Assembly (NCBI GenBank): GCA_003131705.1
Contig: PKUY01000149.1
Location: 262 to 5,705, forward strand
Length of the DNA: 5,444 bases
Origin: Acidobacteriota bacterium
GTDB lineage: Bacteria > Acidobacteriota > Terriglobia > Acidiferrales > UBA7541
Reading direction: 5' to 3'
Shown: piece by piece, positions 1-5,387 of the stretch
Layout of the letters: every line of letters starts with the position of its first letter
How positions within the stretch are numbered: the stretch's first letter is position 1
Position numbers and translations under genes: made by a program
Notes under the pieces: model-generated
What the model saw: only the letters and a program-made list of their open reading frames with translations
Database searches by the model: none
What the model was told of the DNA's origin: nothing

Positions 1-1131
1 GCCTTCCAGCCCGTCTCGTTCACCGGACGCGACGAGGAAATTACCGACGAGCGGCGCCTGAAGCAGCGCTACACGCTTTCGCATCTGGCGCAGGACGTCA
101 GCGCGCAGGTAGGCAAAGTGGAACCGACGCGCGACTGGTTCCCCATTTCCTACATCGCCACTTTCGCGGGCTTCTCGGATTTGTCGCACGGGCCGGATTC
201 GCAGTGGGGCTCACTCTCCTGCGGCTGCCACCCGAACTGCGGCGTCGGCACGGCTCTGATGATCAACAAGGAAACGAAAGAATGGGCTCCGGTGCCGCGC
301 TTCCTCGACGCGCCTTCGCTCACCAGGGACGTCACCGCGATCACGGACGCCGCTCGCGGCAAGGGCTTCTCGAACTTCATGATGGCGCTCGCGCTGCTCA
401 AGAATTACAAGCCGTTCCAGGCGCCGCCAAGCTTGAGGCTCAAAGATCTCTGGATGAAATTCGACAAGACCTGGGCGCTTTCGAAGAACGCGGACAAGAA
501 GTACGGGAAGACAAACCCAGAGCGCACCTACGAAGACGCCATGAAGCGCCGCACCGAAGATCCATGGAACTTCCTTTTCATCGCTGGCATGTGGTTCCAG
601 GATCTTTTCAACTACGATTTCCGCCGCACCGAAATGTGCATCATCCCCTACGCTACGCAAAAGGGCGAAATTTCCTTCTGCGCGTACAACACCGGCGTGG
701 GCTGGCGGCAAATCATCGAAAACATGCACAAGAATGCGACCGTCGCGGAGTGGTACAAGAAGAATGGCAAGCACGAGATCTACGCCAAGAATAAGAAAGT
801 CGCTCTCGACAATTACGAGCACTCGCTGAGGATTAACGCCGACGATGCCTCGCGCGTTCGTGAGCTCGAGCACGACATTCCCCAGACCGCGGCTGAAGAA
901 GACCGTATCCGTCGCAAGCAGGCCTACGAAGAAGCGGCCAAGGTCCGGAGAATTTACGAAGAGCTCGTGCTGAAGAAAAAATCGGAGCCGGTCGTTCAGA
1001 TCGGATCGATGGACGACATTCTGTCGGCTGTACCCGGCGCTACCGTGAAGCGTGCTGAGGCCCCGAACGGAAATGGCAACGGCGCGGCAAAGGCTAAGGA
1101 GTCCGAAGCCGCAACCGTCGCCGGCGACTAA
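1..1131 (+). CDS. Radical SAM protein, Tes/MSS-like (C-terminal part, 5' truncated)
   Basis: The frame is open from the first base to a TAA stop, giving 376 residues, so the true start lies upstream. An ATG-less internal GTG at 118 is not a credible start, because similar-looking protein continues upstream of it. Visible marks (numbered from window residue 1) are a Cys cluster CGCHPNCG with C74, C76 and C80, and a second pair, C213 in EMCIIPY and C227 in ISFCAYN. As I recall the family, archaeal MJ0619/tetraether lipid synthase (Tes) and bacterial membrane-spanning-lipid synthase (MSS) share a late CHPxCG cluster and a CIIxY...FCAYN block that carry auxiliary Fe-S clusters. Those enzymes join or modify lipid or pterin carbons by radical chemistry, and the lipid role is inference here. 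The radical SAM CxxxCxxC motif is not visible because it would be upstream. Residues about 275-325 are charged and probably coiled coil, followed by an Ala/Gly/Asn-rich tail. A strong terminator follows, so this is the last gene of its unit. Confidence 0.72.
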   Translation, partial: AFQPVSFTGRDEEITDERRLKQRYTLSHLAQDVSAQVGKVEPTRDWFPISYIATFAGFSDLSHGPDSQWGSLSCGCHPNCGVGTALMINKETKEWAPVPRFLDAPSLTRDVTAITDAARGKGFSNFMMALALLKNYKPFQAPPSLRLKDLWMKFDKTWALSKNADKKYGKTNPERTYEDAMKRRTEDPWNFLFIAGMWFQDLFNYDFRRTEMCIIPYATQKGEISFCAYNTGVGWRQIIENMHKNATVAEWYKKNGKHEIYAKNKKVALDNYEHSLRINADDASRVRELEHDIPQTAAEEDRIRRKQAYEEAAKVRRIYEELVLKKKSEPVVQIGSMDDILSAVPGATVKRAEAPNGNGNGAAKAKESEAATVAGD

Positions 1132-1159
1132 CGTATCTTCCAACCTGGCGGGTTTGAAC

Positions 1160-1195
1160 AAAAGCCCCGGCTTCGGCCGGGGCTTTTTGTTTTTG
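1160..1195 (+). terminator. Intrinsic terminator with UUCG tetraloop
   Basis: The arms AAAAGCCCCGGC (1160-1171) and GCCGGGGCTTTT (1176-1187) pair perfectly over 12 bp around a TTCG loop closed by C-G, an unusually stable tetraloop. The run TTTTTGTTTTTG follows. It starts 28 bases after the radical SAM stop codon and separates that gene from the methyltransferase. The A-run on the left arm would let it work partly in the opposite direction too. Confidence 0.95.
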
Positions 1196-1211
1196 CCAAT
1201 TCGTTTTCCCG

Positions 1212-1217
1212 TAGAAT
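1212..1217 (+). promoter_or_regulatory. Candidate -10 box (TAGAAT) for the methyltransferase
   Basis: TAGAAT differs from the sigma-70 consensus TATAAT at one base. Only six bases (GAAGCT) separate it from the ATG at 1224, so a normal start of transcription would fall on or next to the start codon. No good -35 is seen: TTGTTT at 1187-1192 leaves a 19-bp spacer and lies in the terminator T-run. The same TAGAATG string occurs at 1926 and 5320. Confidence 0.5.
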
Positions 1218-1223
1218 GAAGCT

Positions 1224-1886
1224 ATGCCGGATCGCACACGGACGCGCGAGCTTGCCGCTGAATTCATCCGCAAAGGTGACCCGCTCGGATGGTTTGAAGC
1301 CTTATACCAGGAGGCCGAAAGCGGCGACGGCACAATCCCGTGGGCCGATATGGAGCCCAACCCTCGTCTGATTGAGTACTGGAAAAAGCATCCGCTGGAG
1401 ACGGCGGGGAAGACCGCGCTGGTCATCGGGAGCGGGTTCGGCGACGATGCCGAGCAGCTCGCCGCATGGGGATTTAAGACCACCGGCTTCGACATCGCGA
1501 AAACAGCCATCGACGCTACCCGCAAACGGTATCCCAAATCACACGTAGAATACGTTGTCGCGGACCTCTTCGATCCGCCCTCCGCCTGGCTGCACAATTT
1601 CGATTTCGTGCTGGAGATTTACACCGTGCAGGCTCTTCCCGCCGAATTGCGCCGCGGAGCCATCGAGAAAATCGCACAATTTGTGAAGCCAGGCGGATCG
1701 CTGCTCGTAATTGCGCGCGGCCGCGCGGAAAATGAGCCCGAAGGCCAAGGCCCGCCCTGGCCGGTCACGCGCGAGGAACTTGCAAGATTCGAGCGCGCGG
1801 GCCTTACGGAAGTTTCCTTCGAAGACTACGCCGAGCCTGAGCCGCCATGGGTCCGCCGATTTCGCGGACTGTATCGACGGCCGTAA
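1224..1886 (+). CDS. Class I SAM-dependent methyltransferase, TPMT-like
   Basis: A 220-residue cytoplasmic protein with the Rossmann methyltransferase signature. Motif I is ALVIGSGFGDD (65-75), which holds the SAM methionyl part. D90 in TTGFD is the acidic residue at the end of strand 2 that binds the ribose. ADLFD (113-117) is the adenine-side motif, FDFVLEIYTVQALP (126-139) is motif IV, and PGGSLLVIA (156-164) ends the core. The N-terminal GDGTIPWADMEPNPRL (34-49) resembles the PW-containing substrate-side lid of the thiopurine S-methyltransferase / halide-thiol methyltransferase group, so an S-, halide- or metalloid-directed methyl transfer is plausible. The acceptor cannot be read from the sequence. 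The ATG at 1224 follows the candidate -10 box by six bases and has no Shine-Dalgarno sequence. It stands between a terminator and an independent downstream gene, so it is probably monocistronic. Confidence 0.88.
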   Translation: MPDRTRTRELAAEFIRKGDPLGWFEALYQEAESGDGTIPWADMEPNPRLIEYWKKHPLETAGKTALVIGSGFGDDAEQLAAWGFKTTGFDIAKTAIDATRKRYPKSHVEYVVADLFDPPSAWLHNFDFVLEIYTVQALPAELRRGAIEKIAQFVKPGGSLLVIARGRAENEPEGQGPPWPVTREELARFERAGLTEVSFEDYAEPEPPWVRRFRGLYRRP

Positions 1887-1919
1887 CTTCGGCACATGCT
1901 ATGAGCCGCTAGCCCGTAG

Positions 1920-1931
1920 TTCTAGTAGAAT
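1920..1931 (+). promoter_or_regulatory. Candidate -10 box (TAGAAT) within an 11-bp palindrome
   Basis: TAGAAT at 1926-1931 lies 38 bases before the FmdB start, giving a short leader of about 32 nt. It overlaps the perfect inverted repeat TTCTA-G-TAGAA (1920-1930). No convincing -35 is visible at 16-18 bp. The palindrome could be a small operator or chance. Confidence 0.45.
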
Positions 1932-1969
1932 GGTTGCAGCTTCATTCACGCGCACGAATCGAGGATGCC

Positions 1970-2203
1970 ATGCCGATCTATGAATATCTTTGCGACGATT
2001 GCGGCGAGCACTACGAGCGCATCGTGATGAACGGAAATACAAAAATCACGTGTCCGAAATGCGCCAGCGCGAAAAGTACGATCCAGCTTTCCGTTTTCGC
2101 CGCGCCGTCAAACGGAACAAAATCTTCCGGCGGATCTTCTTCCGGTGGTTCCGCGCCATCCTCAGGCGGCGGATGCTGCGGCGGCTCGTGCGGCTGCAAT
2201 TAA
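1970..2203 (+). CDS. FmdB-family zinc ribbon protein
   Basis: A 77-residue protein starting MPIYEYLCDDCG, the hallmark of the FmdB/CxxC_CxxC_SSSS putative regulatory family. The zinc ribbon is formed by C8-x2-C11 and C28-P-K-C31, with the usual Glu/Arg-rich linker (EHYERIV). After residue 45 the chain becomes a disordered Gly/Ser tail (GGSSSGGSAPSSGGG) ending in CCGGSCGCN, which adds four Cys (69, 70, 74, 76). FmdB was named from a methylotroph formamidase/amidase locus, and its biochemical role remains unsettled, so I assign no function. The ATG at 1970 is chosen over an upstream in-frame ATG at 1934 because MPIYEY is the conserved start and GAGG (1961-1964) sits five bases before it. It is unlikely to share a transcript with the methyltransferase, as a promoter-like box lies between them. 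Confidence 0.93.
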   Translation: MPIYEYLCDDCGEHYERIVMNGNTKITCPKCASAKSTIQLSVFAAPSNGTKSSGGSSSGGSAPSSGGGCCGGSCGCN

Positions 2204-2280
2204 ATTAGCGCAAGTCACCCGGCATCGGTGCGCCGCGCCACGCGCATCAAAACGAATCCTACCCAGCAATCTCGCTCCTC

Positions 2281-2289
2281 TGCTACGAT
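2281..2289 (+). promoter_or_regulatory. Candidate extended -10 promoter (TGCTACGAT)
   Basis: TGC-TACGAT has the TGn extension directly before a hexamer close to TATAAT. Such promoters need little or no -35, and none is seen here. It would give a leader of about 40 nt for the exported NTF2-like protein and could drive the three-gene unit downstream. The A+T-poor surroundings make the match stand out, but it is untested. Confidence 0.45.
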
Positions 2290-2336
2290 GCGCGCTGATT
2301 TCAGCCGGAGCACGCCGAAGAGGGGGAATTCGCGTG

Positions 2337-3344
2337 ATGCGCGCACAATCCGCAATCTTTGCGATCTTCGGGATCGCCCTGCTCAGCATCCTCTTACCTC
2401 AATTTACAGCTCGCGCATCCGCTCGAGCGCAAAGCTCTTACGCCGCGAATGATTGTGATCGCCAATGTCTTTACAGCTTCGTGGACCAATACCTGGCCGC
2501 ACTTGTGGCCAAGGATCCCTCGCGCCTCCCGTGGGCGCAGATGGTCCACTTCACCGAAAACAACGTCTCGTTGCGCGTCGGCGACGGCCTCTGGGGCACC
2601 ATTTCCGGCAACGGCGCCGAGGATTTCAGGGCGGCCGATCCGAGCACGGGTCAGGTCGCTTACTTCGGAGTCATCGACGAGCGCGGAACTCTGTCGTACT
2701 TTGCTCTGCGTATGAAGATTGAGGACAGAAGAATTTCCGAAGTCGAAACGCTCGTCGATCGAAAAGGTTATGGCCCGGGACCTTTCGGCGAGCCCGCCAC
2801 ACTCAAGCCGGTGCCCGTACTTTCGCAGGATGTTCCTCCCGTCGAAAGACGTCCTCGCGCACGGCTGATTGCGCTTGCCGACGGCTACTTCAACACCTTG
2901 CAACTGAATGACGGCCAGGTGTTCACGGAATTCGACAAGGATTGCAGCCGCCGCGAGAATGGCGTCTGGAGCGCGAACGACCCGAATCCGAACGCAGCTC
3001 CCAATAGTCTGGTCGCAGGTTACGGCAAGATTTCATGCGAAGCGGGATTCAAGCTCGGAAACTATCGCTGGGATGATCGCCTTCGCGATCGCCGCTATCC
3101 GCTCATCGATGAAGAAAAAGGCCTGGTTCTCGCCGGCACTTTCATCGATCATTCCGGAAGGCTCGAAAGATTCACCACCACGGACGGCGTCACGCACGAA
3201 TCGCCCCTGAAATCGCCGCATTCGTTCTGCATGCTGGAAGTCTTCAAGATCACGGACGGCAAGATCCGCCACGCCGAAGTCGTGTTCATCACCGTCCCTT
3301 ATTACATGCCGTCGCCTTGGGTAAAATACCCCGCGGACAAATAA
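2337..3344 (+). CDS. Exported double NTF2-like protein, DUF8021-like
   Basis: 335 residues. MRAQSAIFAIFGIALLSILL is a hydrophobic Sec signal followed by ARASARAQ, with cleavage likely near residue 32. The mature protein has two similar halves. The first (about 40-160) has CDRQCLYSFVDQYLAALVAKD, FTENNVSLRVGDGLWGTISG and ends in MKIEDRRISEVETLV. The second (about 173-330) has ARLIALADGYFNTLQLNDG, FDKDCSRRENG and ends in FKITDGKIRHAEVVF. These helix-then-curved-sheet patterns fit the NTF2/SnoaL fold, and the FTEN..LxxGDGLW block matches what I recall of DUF8021 proteins. Five Cys (40, 44, 203, 234, 298) could form disulfides outside the cytoplasm. The start is the ATG at 2337 or the in-frame GTG at 2334; both follow AGGGGG (2321-2326), and the GTG is better spaced. 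Longer in-frame starts overlap the zinc ribbon gene and lack a signal peptide at the right place. Function is unknown. A role handling aromatic ligands for the downstream dioxygenase is inference. Confidence 0.85.
   Translation: MRAQSAIFAIFGIALLSILLPQFTARASARAQSSYAANDCDRQCLYSFVDQYLAALVAKDPSRLPWAQMVHFTENNVSLRVGDGLWGTISGNGAEDFRAADPSTGQVAYFGVIDERGTLSYFALRMKIEDRRISEVETLVDRKGYGPGPFGEPATLKPVPVLSQDVPPVERRPRARLIALADGYFNTLQLNDGQVFTEFDKDCSRRENGVWSANDPNPNAAPNSLVAGYGKISCEAGFKLGNYRWDDRLRDRRYPLIDEEKGLVLAGTFIDHSGRLERFTTTDGVTHESPLKSPHSFCMLEVFKITDGKIRHAEVVFITVPYYMPSPWVKYPADK
3322..3327 (+). promoter_or_regulatory. Weak internal -10-like box (TAAAAT)
   Basis: TAAAAT lies inside the last codons of the preceding gene, 70 bases before the dioxygenase ATG. 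The -35 partner (TTATTA, 3299-3304, 17-bp spacer) is poor. It could give the dioxygenase its own transcript in addition to read-through from upstream. Confidence 0.25.
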
Positions 3345-3384
3345 CGGTGCCGGTTGCCGGGGATTTGCACGAAAGTTTTTGAAC

Positions 3385-3390
3385 GGAGGT
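3385..3390 (+). promoter_or_regulatory. Strong ribosome binding site of the dioxygenase gene
   Basis: GGAGGT, a near-complete anti-Shine-Dalgarno match, is seven bases upstream of the ATG at 3398 and fixes that start. It is the best such site in the window, suggesting that the dioxygenase is the most strongly translated of the three linked genes. Confidence 0.85.
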
Positions 3391-3397
3391 TGCGCCG

Positions 3398-4861
3398 ATG
3401 GTTGACTTTTCCAATCAGCCCACGATGAAGGGGTTTTTCGCTCCCACGCGCTTCGAAGTGGACGTGTATGACTGCGAAGTCGTCGGTAAAATTCCCACCG
3501 ATATTAACGGTGCGTTCGTGCGTCTCGGCGGCGACTGGTTTTACCCTCCGAAATCCGCGGACGATTCTCCGTTCAACGTGGACGGCTACGTCAGCATGTT
3601 CCGCTTCAAGAATGGCATTGTCGATTTCAAAGGCCGCTGGGTGAAGACGCCGCGATTCCTCGCCGACCGCGCGGCTCACAAGCAGCTCTTCGGAATGTAT
3701 CGCAATCCTTTGACCGACGATCCCAGCGTGAAAGATCTCGACCGCACGGTTTCGAACACCACGCCGCTCGCTTTCGCCGGAAAACTTTTCACGTTGAAGG
3801 AAGACAGCCTGCCGTATGAGATCAATTGCAACACGCTCGAAACCATCGGCCCCTGGAACTTTCATGGGAAATACAAGAGCCTCACCTTCACCGCGCACCC
3901 GAAAGTCGATCCTGTCTCCGGCGAGATGATTTGCTACGGCTACGAGGCCACCGGCCTCGAAACAAATGACGTGTTCCTATACACCATCAACAAAAAAGGC
4001 GAGGTCACGCGCGAGGTGCGTTTCAAAGTTCCCTACATCAGCATGGTGCATGACATCGGCCTCACGCAAAAGCACGTGATCATTCCCGTGTTTGGCTTCG
4101 TCACCAGCATGGAGCGCCTGAAAGAGGGAAAAGTTCACTGGGGCTGGGACAGCAAGGCGCCTTCTTACGTCGGCGTGATTCCGCGTGACGGCGACGGCAA
4201 GGACATTCGCTGGTTCAAAGGTCCGGAGCGTGCCACGGTCCACACCTTGAACACAAGGACCGAAGGCGAAAAGGTGATCCTCGAAGCGCCGATCTACGAT
4301 TCCAATCCTTTTCCGTTCTTCCCGCCCATCGACGGCTCACCCTGGGATCCGCAAAAAGCGCGCGCGTTCATACGCCGCAACACGTTCAACCTTGGTTCAA
4401 ACGACGATGGTTTCACCGAGGAAAAGCTTTTCCAGATGAACGTCAGCGATCTGGGCCGGGTGGACGATCGCTTTCTGTCGCTGCCGTATCGTTACGCGTT
4501 CACCGCATACGGGGACCGCGATCGTCCTTTTGACGAAGCGCGCGCAGGTAATCTGAAAGGCCGCGTGAATAACTGCTACGGCCGTTTCGATTTGGCCACC
4601 GGCAAAATGAATTCCTACTTTGCCGGCGATACGCACAGTTTGCAGGAAGTCTGTTTCATTCCGCGCACGAACAGCACCGAGGAAGGCGCGGGCTACATCA
4701 TCGGCGTCGCTTCCAACTATGCCGAGATGCGTTCGGAATTAATCATCGCGGACGCGCAACATCTGGAGGACGGCGATGTCGCGCGGGTGATCCTGCCGTT
4801 CCGTGCGACTGCGCAGGTGCATGGACGATGGATGGCTGAAAATGAATTGCCTTTCGCATGA
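3398..4861 (+). CDS. Carotenoid-oxygenase-family Fe(II) dioxygenase, lignostilbene dioxygenase-like
   Basis: 487 residues, full length for bacterial lignostilbene-alpha,beta-dioxygenases (about 485-490), with no signal peptide, so cytoplasmic. The seven-bladed propeller family binds Fe(II) with four His, all present: H167 (TAHPK), H218 (MVHDIGLT), H282 (TVHTLN) and H475 (QVHGRW). Second-shell acids are E135 (LKEDSLPYE), E417 (LQEVCFIPR) and, where Glu is usual, D351 in DLGRVDDRF. F59, Y101 and K134 are present at the same numbers that I recall for the residues gripping the 4-hydroxyl of the substrate in NOV1 and LsdA. This predicts cleavage of the central C=C of a 4-hydroxystilbene (lignostilbene- or resveratrol-like) to two aromatic aldehydes using O2. 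A true carotenoid oxygenase or isoeugenol monooxygenase is the alternative. The gene follows the exported NTF2-like gene by 53 bases and precedes the Tat protein gene by 7, suggesting one operon. Confidence 0.93.
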   Translation: MVDFSNQPTMKGFFAPTRFEVDVYDCEVVGKIPTDINGAFVRLGGDWFYPPKSADDSPFNVDGYVSMFRFKNGIVDFKGRWVKTPRFLADRAAHKQLFGMYRNPLTDDPSVKDLDRTVSNTTPLAFAGKLFTLKEDSLPYEINCNTLETIGPWNFHGKYKSLTFTAHPKVDPVSGEMICYGYEATGLETNDVFLYTINKKGEVTREVRFKVPYISMVHDIGLTQKHVIIPVFGFVTSMERLKEGKVHWGWDSKAPSYVGVIPRDGDGKDIRWFKGPERATVHTLNTRTEGEKVILEAPIYDSNPFPFFPPIDGSPWDPQKARAFIRRNTFNLGSNDDGFTEEKLFQMNVSDLGRVDDRFLSLPYRYAFTAYGDRDRPFDEARAGNLKGRVNNCYGRFDLATGKMNSYFAGDTHSLQEVCFIPRTNSTEEGAGYIIGVASNYAEMRSELIIADAQHLEDGDVARVILPFRATAQVHGRWMAENELPFA

Positions 4862-4868
4862 GCGCGAG

Positions 4869-5210
4869 ATGAAACGAGCTACGAATAGCGGAATGTCCGC
4901 AATCGCCGACTCGCAGCCGACGCGCCGCAATTTTCTTGCGACTCTCGCCGCGGCCAGCGCGACAATCGGATCGCTGTCGATGTTCGGCGCTGCGGCGATT
5001 TCATCCGAGGCTGCGCCGTCCCAAGCCGCGTCGTCCAAGAATGTGAATGACACGCGTCCCTATGGCGTCGTCTCGTTCCACATGGATCAACCCTATCTCG
5101 ACACGACCGGCACGGCCATTCCCTATCATCCGCCGAGTGGCGCACGTTCCGCTGCTTCCGCAGCCGACCTTAGCGAAATTGCGTTTCGCGCCGAGCACTG
5201 CTACGCATGA
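4869..5210 (+). CDS. Small twin-arginine (Tat) exported protein of unknown function
   Basis: 113 residues from the ATG at 4869, seven bases after the dioxygenase stop; an in-frame ATG at 4893 (residue 9) is the alternative. TRRNFLATLAAASATIGSL (18-36) is a textbook Tat signal: R19-R20, then N-F-L, then a mildly hydrophobic helix, with an Ala/Ser-rich stretch to about 57 as the likely cleavage zone. The remaining roughly 50 residues contain PYGVVSFHMDQPYLD (64-78), IPYHPPSGARSA (84-95), LSEIAFRAEH (101-110) and a C-terminal CYA. The mature part is very short and aromatic/Pro-rich. I recognise no domain. Tat export normally serves folded or cofactor-bearing proteins, so a small subunit or accessory of a larger partner is possible. 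The close spacing to the dioxygenase gene implies co-transcription, but the ribosome site (GCGCGAG) is weak, suggesting translational coupling. A frameshifted or truncated remnant cannot be excluded, although the reading frame just after the stop shows no sensible continuation. Confidence 0.75.
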   Translation: MKRATNSGMSAIADSQPTRRNFLATLAAASATIGSLSMFGAAAISSEAAPSQAASSKNVNDTRPYGVVSFHMDQPYLDTTGTAIPYHPPSGARSAASAADLSEIAFRAEHCYA

Positions 5211-5243
5211 GCCACGGCATTGCGCCTATGCGTTTGCTGTATT

Positions 5244-5271
5244 CAGTTGTCAAAGATCAGTTATCAAAGAA
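5244..5271 (-). repeat. Tandem 14-bp repeat, boxA-like on the minus strand
   Basis: CAGTTGTCAAAGAT (5244-5257) is followed directly by CAGTTATCAAAGAA (5258-5271), with 12 of 14 bases identical. Read on the minus strand the units are TTCTTTGATAACTG and ATCTTTGACAACTG. Both resemble boxA antitermination elements, as I recall them: TGCTCTTTAACAA in E. coli rRNA leaders and TTCTTTGAAAACT in Bacillus. The repeat itself is certain; its role is inference. Confidence 0.7.
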
Positions 5272-5272
5272 C

Positions 5273-5305
5273 GGGGCGGGTTTTCGTCAAGAAAACCGAA
5301 ACCCC
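5273..5305. terminator. Hairpin, possible weak terminator after the Tat gene
   Basis: GGTTTTC (5279-5285) pairs with GAAAACC (5291-5297) around a GTCAA loop. GGGG (5273-5276) can add to CCCC (5302-5305) across a small internal loop. It lies 62 bases after the last stop codon, but no T-run follows on the + strand. On the minus strand the next bases are TTCTTTG. It could be a 3' end-stabilising or bidirectional terminator-like structure. Confidence 0.35.
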
Positions 5306-5309
5306 AAGA

Positions 5310-5387
5310 ATGTTGCGATTAGAATGAATCGCGATCGTTTGTTTTGAATGGCTTAGGTGAGATTCTAACGGGATGTTGAGATTAGAA
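5310..5387 (+). repeat. 15-bp direct repeat pair containing a -10-like box
   Basis: ATGTTGCGATTAGAA (5310-5324) and ATGTTGAGATTAGAA (5373-5387) match at 14 of 15 bases and start 63 bp apart, six helical turns. The first copy extends into TAGAAT (5320-5325), the same hexamer seen upstream of the methyltransferase and zinc ribbon genes. Between the copies ATTCTAA (5362-5368) is the inverse of TTAGAAT (5319-5325). This could be a regulator site pair or a promoter region for a gene beyond the window. Confidence 0.55.

Noticed and set aside
211..1161. 316-residue open frame on the minus strand opposite the radical SAM gene
   Set aside because: It is a shadow of a G+C-rich coding strand; its product is Arg/Val/Leu-rich without a recognisable motif, and its 5' end runs into the terminator.
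2145..2336. Longer N-terminus for the exported NTF2-like protein (ATG at 2145)
   Set aside because: It overlaps the zinc ribbon gene, is Arg/Ala-rich low-complexity sequence, and would bury the signal peptide in the interior.
3302..3898. 198-residue minus-strand open frame inside the dioxygenase gene
   Set aside because: It overlaps a well-supported gene with intact catalytic residues; there is no ribosome site and no family resemblance.
4803..4868. Longer N-terminus for the Tat protein (ATG at 4803)
   Set aside because: It lies within the end of the dioxygenase gene that encodes the H475 iron ligand, and would put the twin arginines about 40 residues in.
5047..5322. 91-residue open frame across the Tat gene and the repeats
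   Set aside because: It is out of frame with the Tat protein, has Ser/Arg/Pro-rich shadow composition, and runs through the boxA-like repeat and hairpin.
5244..5387. CRISPR array
   Set aside because: The 14-mers are directly adjacent without spacers and the 15-mers occur only twice; there is no regular repeat-spacer pattern.
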